Below are positions 45,378 to 55,917 of a DNA stretch of 64,000 nucleotides, piece after piece. The stretch comes from AP-15 sp963747735 (GTDB lineage: Bacteria; Pseudomonadota; Alphaproteobacteria; ATCC43930; CGMCC-115725), in assembly GCA_963747735.1 (NCBI GenBank), contig CAVVGE010000001.1, positions 790,118 to 854,117 on the forward strand, written 5' to 3'. The notes beneath the pieces are model-generated. The model did not search any database. It was not told where the DNA came from and saw only the letters and a program-made list of their open reading frames with translations. The translations under genes were made by a program, and so were the position numbers. Positions within the stretch are counted from its first letter, which is position 1; each line of letters begins with the position of its first letter.

Positions 45378-45927
45378 GGCTGCTTCTGAGCCAACCTCCT
45401 GGTTGTCTTGGCCGTCCCACATCCTTTCCCACTTAGCCACCATTTGGGGACCTTAGCTGGCGGTCTGGGCTGTTCCCCTCTCGACGACGGACCTTAGCAC
45501 CCGCCGTCTGGCTGCCGCCCTCCACTCGCCGGTATTCGCAGTTTGGTTAGGTTTGGTAAGGCTCGCGCCCCCCTAGCCCATCCAGTGCTCTACCCCCGGC
45601 GGTGAGCAAGCGACGCTCTACCTCAATAGATTTCGCGGAGAACCAGCTATTTCCGGGTTTGATTGGCCTTTCACCCCTAGCCACAAGTCATCCCCGACTT
45701 TTGCAACAGTCGTGGGTTCGGTCCTCCAGAGCGTGTTACCGCACCTTCAACCTGCCCATGGCTAGATCACCCGGTTTCGGGTCTGATCCCGGCAACTGGC
45801 GTCCCCGGATCGCTCCGGAAACAGACGCCCATTTCAGACTCGCTTTCGCTGCGCCTACGCCTAGCGGCTTAAGCTCGCTGCCAAGACCAACTCGCTGACC
45901 CATTATACAAAAGGTACGCCGTCAGGA

Positions 45928-45995
45928 CAGATGACAGATAGCAGAAATCAGAACGCCAGAAGTTCCGCCATCTGATTTCTGTTTTCTGCCATCTG
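45928..45995 (-). other. 23S intervening sequence at helix 25
   Basis: A short hairpin insertion. The 25-base arm 45928-45952 pairs with 45971-45995 with about four mismatches, leaving an 18-base loop. Flanks (AAAGGTACGCCGTCAG and CCGACTGCTTGTAGGCA on the plus strand) match the helix-25 stem, the other classic insertion site of 23S rRNA. The stem is an expected RNase III substrate. It has no coding capacity. Confidence 0.8.
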
Positions 45996-46264
45996 ACCCT
46001 CCGACTGCTTGTAGGCATCCGGTTTCAGGAACTGTTTCACTCCCCTCGTCGGGGTGCTTTTCACCTTTCCCTCACGGTACTGGTGCACTATCGGTCACTG
46101 AGGAGTATTTAGGCTTGGAGGGTGGTCCCCCCATCTTCAGACAGGATTTCACGTGTCCCGCCCTACTCGAGGACCCTGGTCCCGGTTTCCCCTACGGGGC
46201 TGTCACCCGCTCCGGCGCGCCGTTCCAGACGCTTCGGGTACCAAAGACCAGAGCCGCTGGCCTG

Positions 46265-46305
<41 letters not shown>

Positions 46306-46538
46306 GTCTGTTCCTCCGGCTACTGAGATGTTTCAGTTCGCCGGGTTCGCCTCCTGCACCTATGGATTGAGCGCAGGATACCCGCAAGAGTCGCCCCTGG
46401 CGGGTGGGTTGCCCCATTCGGAGATCCCGGGATCAAAGATCGCTCGCATCTCCCCCGGGCTTTTCGCAGCGTGCCGCGTCCTTCATCGCCTCTCAGTGCC
46501 AAGGCATCCACCAGATGCCCTTGATTTGCGCTTGATCC

Positions 46539-46893
46539 TTGCCCGGCACCCCGAACACAACGGGATACCGGACCACCCCGCCCGCGCACAGCGGCCAGCC
46601 CCACCGGCAACGCCGGTTTGGCCGGGCCATGCCCGAGCGGCCTCGCATGAAGACACTTCTCCGGACCCGCCACCCCGCCACCCTCGACCCCATGGGGCAA
46701 AACCCCAGCGGCCGAGCAACAGCGACCGCGGCAGGCCCGCCTCGGTCACATCACAAACTCTCGCCTCACCCGTCAATCAGCATACCCCGCCCGACCCCCA
46801 AAAGGGATGTCGGAAACGGTGATCTCATGGACTTCTCCGAGCCTCGCTCGCGCGCCGCGGCGCCCCCCGTGACTCCCCCTCGGGGAGCCCTCC
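46539..46893 (-). other. tRNA-Ala to 23S internal spacer
   Basis: This 355-base transcribed spacer has no gene. It is expected to pair with the 23S 3' flank during processing. The segment at about 46715-46810 is less GC-rich; no box A/box B element could be assigned with confidence. Confidence 0.5.
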
Positions 46894-46969
46894 TGGTGGA
46901 GACGGCCGGGCTCGAACCGGCGACCTCCTGCTTGCAAAGCAGGCGCTCTCCCAGCTGAGCTACGCCCCC
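46894..46969 (-). tRNA. tRNA-Ala (TGC)
   Basis: A 76-base cloverleaf starting GGGGGCGTAGCTCAGCTGGG, with anticodon TGC in GCTTTGCAAGC, T-loop GTTCGAGCC and encoded CCA. Standard spacer tRNA of bacterial rRNA operons. Confidence 0.97.
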
Positions 46970-47074
46970 TCTACAGGGATCAGAAGACAGGAATCAGGGA
47001 TCAGAATTTCTGATGACCGATGATCAAAACAGCGGCTTTTGCCGTTCCGATTGCTGCCGTTCTGCTCCTCTGAA

Positions 47075-47151
47075 TGGTGGGCCAGGGAGGATTTGAACCT
47101 CCGACCTCACGCTTATCAAGCGCGCGCTCTAACCAGCTGAGCTACTAGCCC
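47075..47151 (-). tRNA. tRNA-Ile (GAT)
   Basis: A 77-base cloverleaf starting GGGCTAGTAGCTCAGCTGGT, with anticodon GAT in CTTGATAAG, T-loop GTTCAAATC and encoded CCA. First tRNA in the 16S-23S spacer. Confidence 0.97.
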
Positions 47152-47434
47152 CCAAGATGAGGAGCCAGGAGCCACGGGCCAGCGACCCACGGGCCAGCGG
47201 CCAAGGCCAGGGCCAGCGGACCAGGGCCAGCGGCCAAGGATCGGCACCCCGGCCCGGACAGCCACCGGCTCTCGACGCTCGGGAGAAGGGATGCGCAGGC
47301 GGCGGCCATGCCGGAGATCGGAGATCAGAATCCAGAGATCAGATCTGCCGGGCTCCGGCGCTTGTGGAAAATCGGAAGAAGGCGCCGCAGATCAGTTCTG
47401 ATTTCTGATCTCTGGCATCTGTCTTCTGACGTCC
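47152..47434 (-). repeat. 16S to tRNA-Ile spacer with repeated stem sequences
   Basis: Two kinds of repeat lie here. From 47157 to 47240 a degenerate series of GGGCCAGCG-like units runs in tandem. From 47320 to 47420 the motif GATCAGA/TCTGATC recurs, with 47332-47343 exactly complementary to 47404-47415. These sequences form a hairpin close to the 16S 3' end and resemble the stems of the two 23S insertions. Confidence 0.75.
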
Positions 47435-48968
<1,534 letters not shown>

Positions 48969-49159
48969 CATCCCAGCCCGCCAGACCCAGACCGGTCGCC
49001 CGGACCCAGACCCGGCAAGCCATTCATAAGGCCGCCAAAAACATCACGCACTTCTTGCGCGAGCGTCCGGCATACCCGCCGCCGCCCGCGCATCCCTTCC
49101 CTTCCCTCACACCCTCAATCAACAGCCCCCCGGCACAGCAAACCGCCGGGCGGACGCTC

Positions 49160-49188
49160 AACATAGCCACCCGGCCCCACCCTGTCCA
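49160..49188 (-). promoter_or_regulatory. rRNA operon promoter
   Basis: On the minus strand TGGACA (49188-49183), a 17-base spacer and TATGTT (49165-49160). Predicted transcription starts near 49153, giving a leader of about 185 bases before 16S. It is the best sigma-70 match in the upstream region. Confidence 0.65.
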
Positions 49189-49305
49189 GAGCGGCATCCA
49201 GAAAAAATTCTGGGACGAGGCGCCGGCAGCGCTGCCAAACACGGCGGGAGGCGAGCGGCGAGACGGATGGCTGGACATAGCCGCAACTTTTTATTCGTTC
49301 TCGTA

Positions 49306-49334
49306 TTGTGCACGCGCCCATTTATCGGTAAACT
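49306..49334 (+). promoter_or_regulatory. candidate promoter of the histidine kinase gene
   Basis: TTGTGC (49306-49311), a 17-base spacer, TAAACT (49329-49334). It lies in the least GC-rich part of the region between the rRNA operon and the kinase, and would give a leader of about 45 bases. Confidence 0.55.
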
Positions 49335-49385
49335 ACGATCAGTCGACACATCGGAGCTCAGGACTTCGCCTTCAGGCTGCCGCAA

Positions 49386-51389
49386 ATGCCACCCGCCGCC
49401 CTCATCATCGCCTTGATCTGCATATCGCATTTGGTCGCTGTGCTGGCGGCGTTCTATGGCAGCTGCCGATATGCCCGCGCCAAGCTCGATGCCGCCGCCG
49501 GCGCCCGCGCCCGGCTCGAGCGGCGCGCCGCAGAGCTCGAAGCCATGCTCGACGCGGTCCCGATCCCGGTATGGCGCCGCGATGCCGAGTTTGCTCTCGT
49601 CGTTTGCAACCGGGCCTATGCCGCGGCGTTGGGCTGCGAGCGCGAAGAGGTGCTGGCCGATGGCCGCGAGCTGATCCCGGGTGGCGGGCGGGAGGCCGCG
49701 ATCGCCCGCGCCGAGGCGCCAGCGGCCGCCGATTGCCAGGTCCGGTTTCATGTCGTGATCGACGGCACGCGACGGCTGCTGGAGCTGGTCGAGACCCCGG
49801 CTGCGTCCGGCGGGATGATCGGCTATGCGGTCGATTGCACACAGAGCGAGGCGGCGCGCGACGAGTTGTGGCGCCATGTCGCCGCGCATGACGAGGTGCT
49901 CGAAAGCATCCATGCCGGGATCGCCATTTTCGGCGCCGACAGGCATCTCAAATTTTTCAACGCCGCCTTCGCCGCCCTATGGGGGCTGCCGGAGAAATGG
50001 CTCGCCGCCGCGCCCGGCTTCGACGAAGTGCTGGAGTGGCTGCGCGAACGCCGAAGGCTGCCCGAAGTTGCCGATTTCCGCGCGTTCAAACGCGAGCGCC
50101 TGGCGTGGTTCACCAATTTGATAGAACCCCGGCACGAGCTGGTGCACCGGCCGGACGGACGCACGCTGAGCCTTTCGGTGTCGCCGCACCCGCTGGGCGG
50201 GCTGACTTTCGCCTATGAAGACGTAACCGACCATTTGGCGCTCGAATCCTCCCACGCGATCTTGTCGCAGGTGCAGCGCGCCACTCTCGACCATTTGTTC
50301 GAAGGCATCGCGGTGTTCGGCGGCGACGGCCGGCTCAAATTGCACAACCCGGCCTATCGGACGATCTGGGAGCTGACCCCGGATGACGTCGCCGGCGAGC
50401 CGCATATCGGCCAGATCCTGGACAAGGTCCGTGCGCTTATCGACGATGACGGCGATTGGCCGGCCAAGCGGGCGGCAATCATTGCCGATATCGCCGCGCG
50501 AACGCCCACCTGCGGCCCGCTGTGCCGGAGCGACGGCTCGATGCTGCAGCAGGCGACGGTGCCGTTGCCCGACGGCGAGGTGCTGCTGACCTATCTCGAT
50601 GTCAGCGACTCCGCGCGGGTCGAGCAGGCGCTGCGCGAAAAGGCCGAGGCGCTCGAAACCGCCGGACGGCTGAAAAGCGAGTTCATCGCCAGCATGTCGC
50701 ATGAGCTGCGCACACCGCTCAACGCGGTCACGGATTTTGCCGAGATCCTCGCCAACCGATATTTCGGGCCGCTGAACCCACGCCAGCTCGATTACAGCCG
50801 CGCCATTCTCGACAGCGCGCAGCAGCTGACGAGCCTGATCGACGACATTCTCGATCTGGCCGCGATCGAGGCGGGCCACATGGTGCTCGAGCCCGGTCTC
50901 GTCGAGGTTGCCGAGCTGCTCGAATCGGTCACCGGCCTGACCCGTGAGCGCGCTCGCGTCCGGGGTTTGAAGCTGGACCTGCGCTCGCCGCCCGATCTCG
51001 GCAGCATCGAAGCCGATGCGCGACGGCTGAAGCAGGTGCTGTTCAACCTCATTTCGAACGCGATCAGGTTTACCGCACCGGGCGGGGCGATCAGCGTCGA
51101 AGGCGAACGCCGCGGTGGTGAGGTTCTGCTGAGTGTCGCCGATAGCGGGACCGCCGCGCCGTCACGGTTGCGCGACGGCACGCTGGCCGAGCCGGCGAGC
51201 CGGGCGCGCCACCCCAGCGCCGGCCTCGGCCTCTCCTTGGTCAGAAACCTGGTCGAGCTGCATGGCGGCACGGTTGCCGTCGAGTGGGCGCCAACGGGCG
51301 GCACCCGCATCACCTGCCGCGTTCCGGCAGCTTTGCGAAGATTCCCGCCGCGCCTCGCCGAGACGCCCGCATCCGTCGGCAGCCGCTGA
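49386..51389 (+). CDS. PAS-domain sensor histidine kinase
   Basis: A 667-residue kinase with an N-terminal membrane segment (AALIIALICISHLVAVLAAF), a short coiled region, and about three PAS-like domains (starting near LEAMLDAVPIPVWRRD, VLESIHAGIAIFGADR and DHLFEGIAVFGGDG). The HisKA domain has its phospho-acceptor in FIASMSHELRTPLNA. The ATPase domain has the N box LFNLISNAIRFT and G2 GLGLSLVRNLVELHGG. The G1 box reads ADSGTAAPS, lacking the usual second Gly. The layout resembles alphaproteobacterial PAS kinases related to PleC/DivL. No response regulator is adjacent. Confidence 0.88.
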   Translation: MPPAALIIALICISHLVAVLAAFYGSCRYARAKLDAAAGARARLERRAAELEAMLDAVPIPVWRRDAEFALVVCNRAYAAALGCEREEVLADGRELIPGGGREAAIARAEAPAAADCQVRFHVVIDGTRRLLELVETPAASGGMIGYAVDCTQSEAARDELWRHVAAHDEVLESIHAGIAIFGADRHLKFFNAAFAALWGLPEKWLAAAPGFDEVLEWLRERRRLPEVADFRAFKRERLAWFTNLIEPRHELVHRPDGRTLSLSVSPHPLGGLTFAYEDVTDHLALESSHAILSQVQRATLDHLFEGIAVFGGDGRLKLHNPAYRTIWELTPDDVAGEPHIGQILDKVRALIDDDGDWPAKRAAIIADIAARTPTCGPLCRSDGSMLQQATVPLPDGEVLLTYLDVSDSARVEQALREKAEALETAGRLKSEFIASMSHELRTPLNAVTDFAEILANRYFGPLNPRQLDYSRAILDSAQQLTSLIDDILDLAAIEAGHMVLEPGLVEVAELLESVTGLTRERARVRGLKLDLRSPPDLGSIEADARRLKQVLFNLISNAIRFTAPGGAISVEGERRGGEVLLSVADSGTAAPSRLRDGTLAEPASRARHPSAGLGLSLVRNLVELHGGTVAVEWAPTGGTRITCRVPAALRRFPPRLAETPASVGSR

Positions 51390-51462
51390 ACCCGGGCGGT
51401 TCTTGAAATTGACACCCGCAAGCCGGGCGCCTATGTTCCGGCCCTCACCGAGGCGGCCGGAT

Positions 51463-51588
51463 ATGAAAATCGTCAATTCGTTGAAGTCGTTGAAGAAGCG
51501 CGACAAGAACTGCCGCATCGTGCGGCGCAAGGGCCGCGTCTTTGTGATCAACAAGGTGAACCCGCGCTACAAGGCGCGCCAGGGCTGA
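51463..51588 (+). CDS. ykgO: 50S ribosomal protein L36, zinc-free paralogue
   Basis: A 41-residue protein, MKIVNSLKSLKKRDKNCRI at the start and RYKARQG at the end. It belongs to the long L36 type that lacks the four zinc ligands of the standard form; only one Cys is present. In many bacteria this paralogue is derepressed under zinc limitation, but in most alphaproteobacteria it is the only L36 copy. It is monocistronic; no Zur-box could be identified with confidence. Confidence 0.97.
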   Translation: MKIVNSLKSLKKRDKNCRIVRRKGRVFVINKVNPRYKARQG

Positions 51589-51630
51589 GCCGCGGGCGGG
51601 AACCGGCGCGGCGAACCGGCGGGCGCGCCG

Positions 51631-53118
51631 ATGAAGATGCCGGCGCCCGAGGCCGCGATCCTTCGACGCCGCGCCGAGATCGTCGAAACGCTGCGGCGGA
51701 TCGTGCCGGGCGAAGGGGTCATCGCGTCCGAAGCCGAACGGCGCGCCTATGAGAGCGACGGGCTCACCGCCTACCGCCAGCCGCCGATGGTGGTGGTGCT
51801 GCCGTCGCGTGTCGAAGAGGTCGCGGCGGTCATGCGCTATTGCTGCGACGCCGGTATCAAGCTGGTGCCGCGCGGCGCCGGCACGTCATTGTCGGGCGGC
51901 GCGCTGCCCTTGGCCGACGGCGTCCTGCTCGGCCTGGCCAAGCTCAACCGCATCCTCGAGATCGATTACCCGAACCGCTGCGTCGTCACCCAGCCCGGCG
52001 TCACCAACCTCGCTTTGTCGCAGGCGGTCGAGCCGGCCGGTTTTTATTACGCCCCCGACCCGTCGAGCCAGATCGCTTGCACGATCGGCGGCAATGTCGC
52101 CGAGAATTCGGGCGGCGTGCACTGCCTCAAATACGGGGTGACGACCAACAACATTCTCGGCCTCGAAGTGGTGCTGATCAGCGGCGAGGTCGTTCGCCTC
52201 GGCGGCAAGCATCTCGACAGCGAAGGCTACGACCTCTTGGGCGTCGTCACCGGCTCCGAGGGCCTCCTCGGCGTCGTCACCGAAGTGACCGTGCGCATCC
52301 TGCCCAAGCCCGCGACAGCGCGCGCCTTGCTGATCGGCTTTCCGAGCGTCGCGGATGCCGGGGGATGCGTCGCCGCCGTCATCGCCGCCGGCATTATCCC
52401 GGGCGGCATGGAGATGATGGACCGGCCGGCGATCCACGCCGCCGAGGCCTTTGTCGAGGTCGGCTACCCGCTCGATGCCGAGGCGCTCTTGATCGTCGAG
52501 CTCGACGGCGCCCCGGCCGAGGTCGATCATTTGGCGGCGAAAGTCGAAGCGATCGCGCGCGCCCATCACGCCGCTTCGCTCCGTCTCAGCCGAAACGATG
52601 CCGAGCGCCTCGCCTTCTGGTCGGGGCGCAAGGCGGCCTTCCCGGCGGTCGGGCGGCTCGCGCCCGATTACTATTGCATGGACGGCACGATCCCGCGCGC
52701 CCGTCTGGCCCAGGTGCTGACCCGGATCGGCGCCCTCTCCGAGCGGCACGGCCTCGGCGTCGCCAACGTCTTTCACGCCGGCGACGGCAATCTTCACCCG
52801 CTCGTCCTCTACGACGCCAACAAGCCCGGCGAAACCGAGCGTGCCGAGGAATTCGGCGCCGACATCCTGCGGCTCTGCGTCGAGGTCGGCGGCGTGCTGA
52901 CCGGCGAGCACGGCGTCGGCGTCGAAAAGCGGGATTTGATGGGGACGATGTTCGACGGCAGCGATCTCGCGCACCAGCAGCGCCTCAAATGCGCCTTCGA
53001 CCCCGAGGGCCTCCTCAACCCCGGCAAAGTCTTCCCCCAGCTCCACCGCTGCGCCGAATTGGGCCGCCTCCACGTGCACCGCGGCCGGCTCCCCTTCCCC
53101 GACCTGCCTCGGTTCTGA
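51631..53118 (+). CDS. glcD: FAD-linked oxidase, glycolate oxidase subunit GlcD type
   Basis: A 495-residue flavoprotein of the GlcD/D-lactate dehydrogenase family that oxidises 2-hydroxyacids. FAD-binding landmarks are LVPRGAGTSLSGGALPLADG and GGNVAENSGGVHCLKYGVT. The C-terminal FAD-oxidase domain has FHAGDGNLHPLVLYD and GGVLTGEHGVGVEKRDLM. In most genomes glcE and glcF follow; here the next gene is on the other strand, so the usual partners are missing locally. It begins 42 bases after ykgO. Confidence 0.92.
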   Translation: MKMPAPEAAILRRRAEIVETLRRIVPGEGVIASEAERRAYESDGLTAYRQPPMVVVLPSRVEEVAAVMRYCCDAGIKLVPRGAGTSLSGGALPLADGVLLGLAKLNRILEIDYPNRCVVTQPGVTNLALSQAVEPAGFYYAPDPSSQIACTIGGNVAENSGGVHCLKYGVTTNNILGLEVVLISGEVVRLGGKHLDSEGYDLLGVVTGSEGLLGVVTEVTVRILPKPATARALLIGFPSVADAGGCVAAVIAAGIIPGGMEMMDRPAIHAAEAFVEVGYPLDAEALLIVELDGAPAEVDHLAAKVEAIARAHHAASLRLSRNDAERLAFWSGRKAAFPAVGRLAPDYYCMDGTIPRARLAQVLTRIGALSERHGLGVANVFHAGDGNLHPLVLYDANKPGETERAEEFGADILRLCVEVGGVLTGEHGVGVEKRDLMGTMFDGSDLAHQQRLKCAFDPEGLLNPGKVFPQLHRCAELGRLHVHRGRLPFPDLPRF

Positions 53119-53160
53119 CCGTCCAAAACCCACGGCCGGCGGCGCGCTTCGGGCGCAAAG

Positions 53161-54381
53161 CTATGGATTGAGCCATTGAGCGAGCGGGGTCCACAGCAGA
53201 TCCGGGGCGCGGGCGGCGGCCATCATGCCGACATGACCGAGGGGCGGACGCATGACCTCGGCGGTGCCGAGCATGGCGGCGAGCGCCGCCGCCGAGCGCG
53301 GTGGGACGATATGGTCGCTGCCGGGGGCCACGACGAGGGCGGGCCGACGCAGCTCCGCCGGTCGCACGACATCGCCGGACACGCGCCACCGGCCACGCGC
53401 CGGCGCGTTTTCGCCATACCATGAGCGCAGGCAATTCCGCATCACCGCGAGCGGCAACGCCACCCCGTCATTGATCCAATCCTCCAGCGCGACAAAGTCG
53501 CGGGCCGCGGCGCTCGTCTGGTCGAGGGCTGCAAAGCGGATGTATTTGCGCTCGGCGCTGAACGGATCGAGCAGGAAGAAGAGCCCCTGGACGATCTCGA
53601 CCGGCACGGTGCCGGAGGTGCCACAGACGACGGGGAGCGAATTGGCGACGGCGCCGAGCAGCCGCGCCTGCGTTGCACGCTCGGCGTGAAAATCCCACGG
53701 GACCGCGAGCAGCACGAGGCGGGCGACTTCGCGGCGGCGCAGCGCCAATGCGAGCGCGAGCAGGCCCCCCATGCAATAGCCGAGAACGGCCACGGGAGAA
53801 GGGGAGAGATCAGCTGCCGCAGCAAAGGCGGCGTCGAGCCGAAGGGCGATGTAATCGTCGAGATCGAAACCTCGCTCTGCGCGACCGGGCTCGCCCCAAT
53901 CGACGACCAGCGGGCGCAAGCCATGAGCAGCGAGATGGCTTAGAAAACTGCGCTCGGGCAGGAGATCGAGAACGTACCAGCGGTTGATCAGCGAGGGCAC
54001 GACCAATACCGCCGGGCCGCGGACGCCGGGGGCGTAGTCGAGGAGGCGGGTGGTGCCCTCGCTCCAGATCACCGGCATTTCGGCAACGGACCGGCGGAAC
54101 GGGTGCCGGCGATAGGCTTCGAGTCCTTCCAGGTACAGCGCGGCGCGGCGGGTAATCTCGGCGTCGAGCGCTCGCGCTACGGGATCAAGGCCGAGCTGGT
54201 CGATTTCGCCCGCGAGAGCGCGGAGCCGTTCGGCGGCGGCGCCGTTCGAGAGCGTCGAGACGCTCTTCAACCCCGGCAAGGCGGCGCGCGAGCTCTGCCA
54301 CAACAGCATCGCGCTCGCCAGATGTGCCGGCAGCGGCCGTGGCGCCAAACGCCGATCGGGGCGCGGCGGCGGCGTCACCGG
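53161..54381 (-). CDS. PhaC-like alpha/beta hydrolase (poly(3-hydroxyalkanoate) synthase family)
   Basis: A protein of about 406 residues with the PHA-synthase lipase box containing Cys (VLGYCMGGLLALALALR). It also has the typical LVVPSLINRWYVLDLLPERS and VVDWGEPG, and an Asp/His pair (VAPGSDHIVPP, PLGHVGMMAAARAP). The short length fits a class III-like or PhaC-related subgroup rather than class I, and no separate PhaE is known nearby. It faces away from phaR, the PHA-metabolism regulator, which supports a role in storage polymer metabolism. The start at GTG 54381 is a choice; the frame is open to 54444. Confidence 0.8.
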   Translation of the reverse strand, partial: PVTPPPRPDRRLAPRPLPAHLASAMLLWQSSRAALPGLKSVSTLSNGAAAERLRALAGEIDQLGLDPVARALDAEITRRAALYLEGLEAYRRHPFRRSVAEMPVIWSEGTTRLLDYAPGVRGPAVLVVPSLINRWYVLDLLPERSFLSHLAAHGLRPLVVDWGEPGRAERGFDLDDYIALRLDAAFAAAADLSPSPVAVLGYCMGGLLALALALRRREVARLVLLAVPWDFHAERATQARLLGAVANSLPVVCGTSGTVPVEIVQGLFFLLDPFSAERKYIRFAALDQTSAAARDFVALEDWINDGVALPLAVMRNCLRSWYGENAPARGRWRVSGDVVRPAELRRPALVVAPGSDHIVPPRSAAALAAMLGTAEVMRPPLGHVGMMAAARAPDLLWTPLAQWLNP

Positions 54382-54508
54382 CCGGAGCCGGGCAAAGCGA
54401 GAGCCATTTTTGCCACAGCTCGACGGTCGCGGGATCGGCAGCAAGCGCCGTGAGATACTGCTGCCACAGCGCTAAAAACCGCTGCGCGAGGTCTTCGGGT
54501 TCGGCCAT
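54185..54508 (-). CDS. small helical protein overlapping the phaC-like gene
   Basis: A 107-residue frame starting MAEPEDLAQRFLALWQQYLT, with a helix-forming middle and a coiled-coil-like end (VAELARRLAGVEERLDALERR), then a basic tail. It precedes the PhaC-like gene and overlaps its 5' end by nearly 200 bases in another frame. The amphipathic, LWQQYL-type composition resembles phasin or PhaE-like partners, but there is no firm family match. It could also be the real 5' part of a PhaC gene joined by a frameshift. Confidence 0.45.
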   Translation of the reverse strand: MAEPEDLAQRFLALWQQYLTALAADPATVELWQKWLSLCPAPAGDAAAAPRSAFGATAAAGTSGERDAVVAELARRLAGVEERLDALERRRRRTAPRSRGRNRPARP

Positions 54509-54642
54509 CGCTGCAAATATAGGCTGCGGCACCCCGCCGGAAAGCGATTGCGTTGCCGGCCGCGAGCGTTTGATGAGGCGAATGCGCCGATTTACGGTAT
54601 GGTGGGCGCCGGAACGCTTTCCCGGCCGCAGATGGCGCGCGC

Positions 54643-55251
54643 ATGGACACCCCGAACAGCGACACTCCGAGCCACGGCAAGCCGGTCGTGGTCAAAAAAT
54701 ACGCCAACCGCAGGCTCTACAACACGGCAACAAGCAGCTATGTAACGCTCGACGATCTCGCCAAGCTGATCAAGGAGGGCGGCGATTTCGTCGCCCACGA
54801 CGCCAAGACCGGCGAGGACATCACCCGATCGGTGCTGACACAGATCATCGTCGAGCAGGAGCAGAAGGGCCAGAACCTGTTGCCGATCAGCTTTTTGCGC
54901 CAGCTGGTCGGGCTCTATGGCGACAGCATGCGGTTTCTGGTGCCGGGCTATCTGGAGCAGGCGATGGTCGCGTTTGCCCGCAACCAGGAGCAGATGCGCA
55001 AAAGCCTGCAAGCCTCGTTCGGCACGTTCCCGTTCGGCCAGCTCGAAGAGGTGGGCAAGCAGAACATGGCGCTGTTTGAGCGCGCGCTCAAAATGATGTC
55101 GCCCTACGCGCGCGAGGAGCCGCCGCCGGCCGCGCCACCTCCCCCGAACGAGACGAGCGACGAAGACCCGCATCTGAAGCGGCTCGAAGCGCAGATCGAC
55201 GCGCTGACCCGGCAGCTCGAGGCGCTGGGTCGCGAGCGCCGCGGCGAATAG
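54643..55251 (+). CDS. phaR: polyhydroxyalkanoate synthesis repressor PhaR
   Basis: A 202-residue DNA-binding regulator that senses PHA and controls phasin genes. The N-terminal PHB/PHA accumulation regulator domain is intact (VVVKKYANRRLYNTATSSYV, ITRSVLTQIIVEQEQKGQ). The central part has LPISFLRQLVGLYGDSM, and a C-terminal Pro-rich stretch precedes a helical tail (LKRLEAQIDALTRQLEAL). It is divergent from the PhaC-like cluster and followed nine bases later by trpF. Confidence 0.96.
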   Translation: MDTPNSDTPSHGKPVVVKKYANRRLYNTATSSYVTLDDLAKLIKEGGDFVAHDAKTGEDITRSVLTQIIVEQEQKGQNLLPISFLRQLVGLYGDSMRFLVPGYLEQAMVAFARNQEQMRKSLQASFGTFPFGQLEEVGKQNMALFERALKMMSPYAREEPPPAAPPPPNETSDEDPHLKRLEAQIDALTRQLEALGRERRGE

Positions 55252-55259
55252 GGCTGGGA

Positions 55260-55904
55260 ATGGGCGTTGCGGCCAAAATCTGCGGGTTGTCGAGCGAGGC
55301 GGCGGTCGAGGCCGCGGTCGCCGGGGGCGCCGCCTATATCGGGTTTGTGTTCTACCCGGCGAGCCCGCGCGCGGTGAGCCCGGCCGCCGCGGCACGGCTT
55401 TGCGCCGGCATTCCGCGCGGGATCGCGCGCGTGGCGCTCTTTGTCGATGCCGGCGACGCAGCGATCGAGGCGGTGCTCGCCGCAGCGCCGATCGACATCC
55501 TGCAGCTGCATGGCGGCGAGAGTCCGGATCGCGTCGCCGAAATCAAAACCCGCTATCGCCGCCGGGTGATGAAGGCGGTGGCCATCGCCGACCCGGAGGA
55601 TGTCGCTATCGCGGCGGCTTATCGGGGGAGCGCCGACCAGCTGTTGTTCGATGCCAAGCCGCCGCGCCGTTGGAATGCTTTGCCGGGCGGCAACGGGCTC
55701 GCTTTTGACTGGGCGCTGATCGCGGACCGCCCATGGGAGCTGCCCTGGATGCTGTCGGGTGGGCTGACAGCGGAGATTCTGCCCGAGGCGGTGCGTCTTT
55801 CGGGCGCCGTCGCGGTCGATGTCTCCTCGGGGGTCGAGACGCGCCCCGGGGAAAAGGACCCGGCCAAGATCCGTGCTTTTCTCGCTGCCGCCGCGGCGCT
55901 CTAA
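55260..55904 (+). CDS. trpF: phosphoribosylanthranilate isomerase
   Basis: A 214-residue (beta/alpha)8 enzyme of tryptophan synthesis. The general base Cys is in AAKICGLSSE; other landmarks are AAYIGFVFYPASPRAVS, DILQLHGGESP and the Asp and phosphate site in MLSGGLTAEILPEA and AVDVSSGVETRPGEKDPAKI. It directly precedes trpB by 13 bases. Confidence 0.95.
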   Translation: MGVAAKICGLSSEAAVEAAVAGGAAYIGFVFYPASPRAVSPAAAARLCAGIPRGIARVALFVDAGDAAIEAVLAAAPIDILQLHGGESPDRVAEIKTRYRRRVMKAVAIADPEDVAIAAAYRGSADQLLFDAKPPRRWNALPGGNGLAFDWALIADRPWELPWMLSGGLTAEILPEAVRLSGAVAVDVSSGVETRPGEKDPAKIRAFLAAAAAL

Positions 55905-55917
55905 AAAGGGAGGAGGA

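Noticed and set aside
47157..47240. Possible CRISPR or satellite in the 16S-tRNA spacer
   Set aside because: Units are short, degenerate and unspaced; better explained as a spacer repeat.
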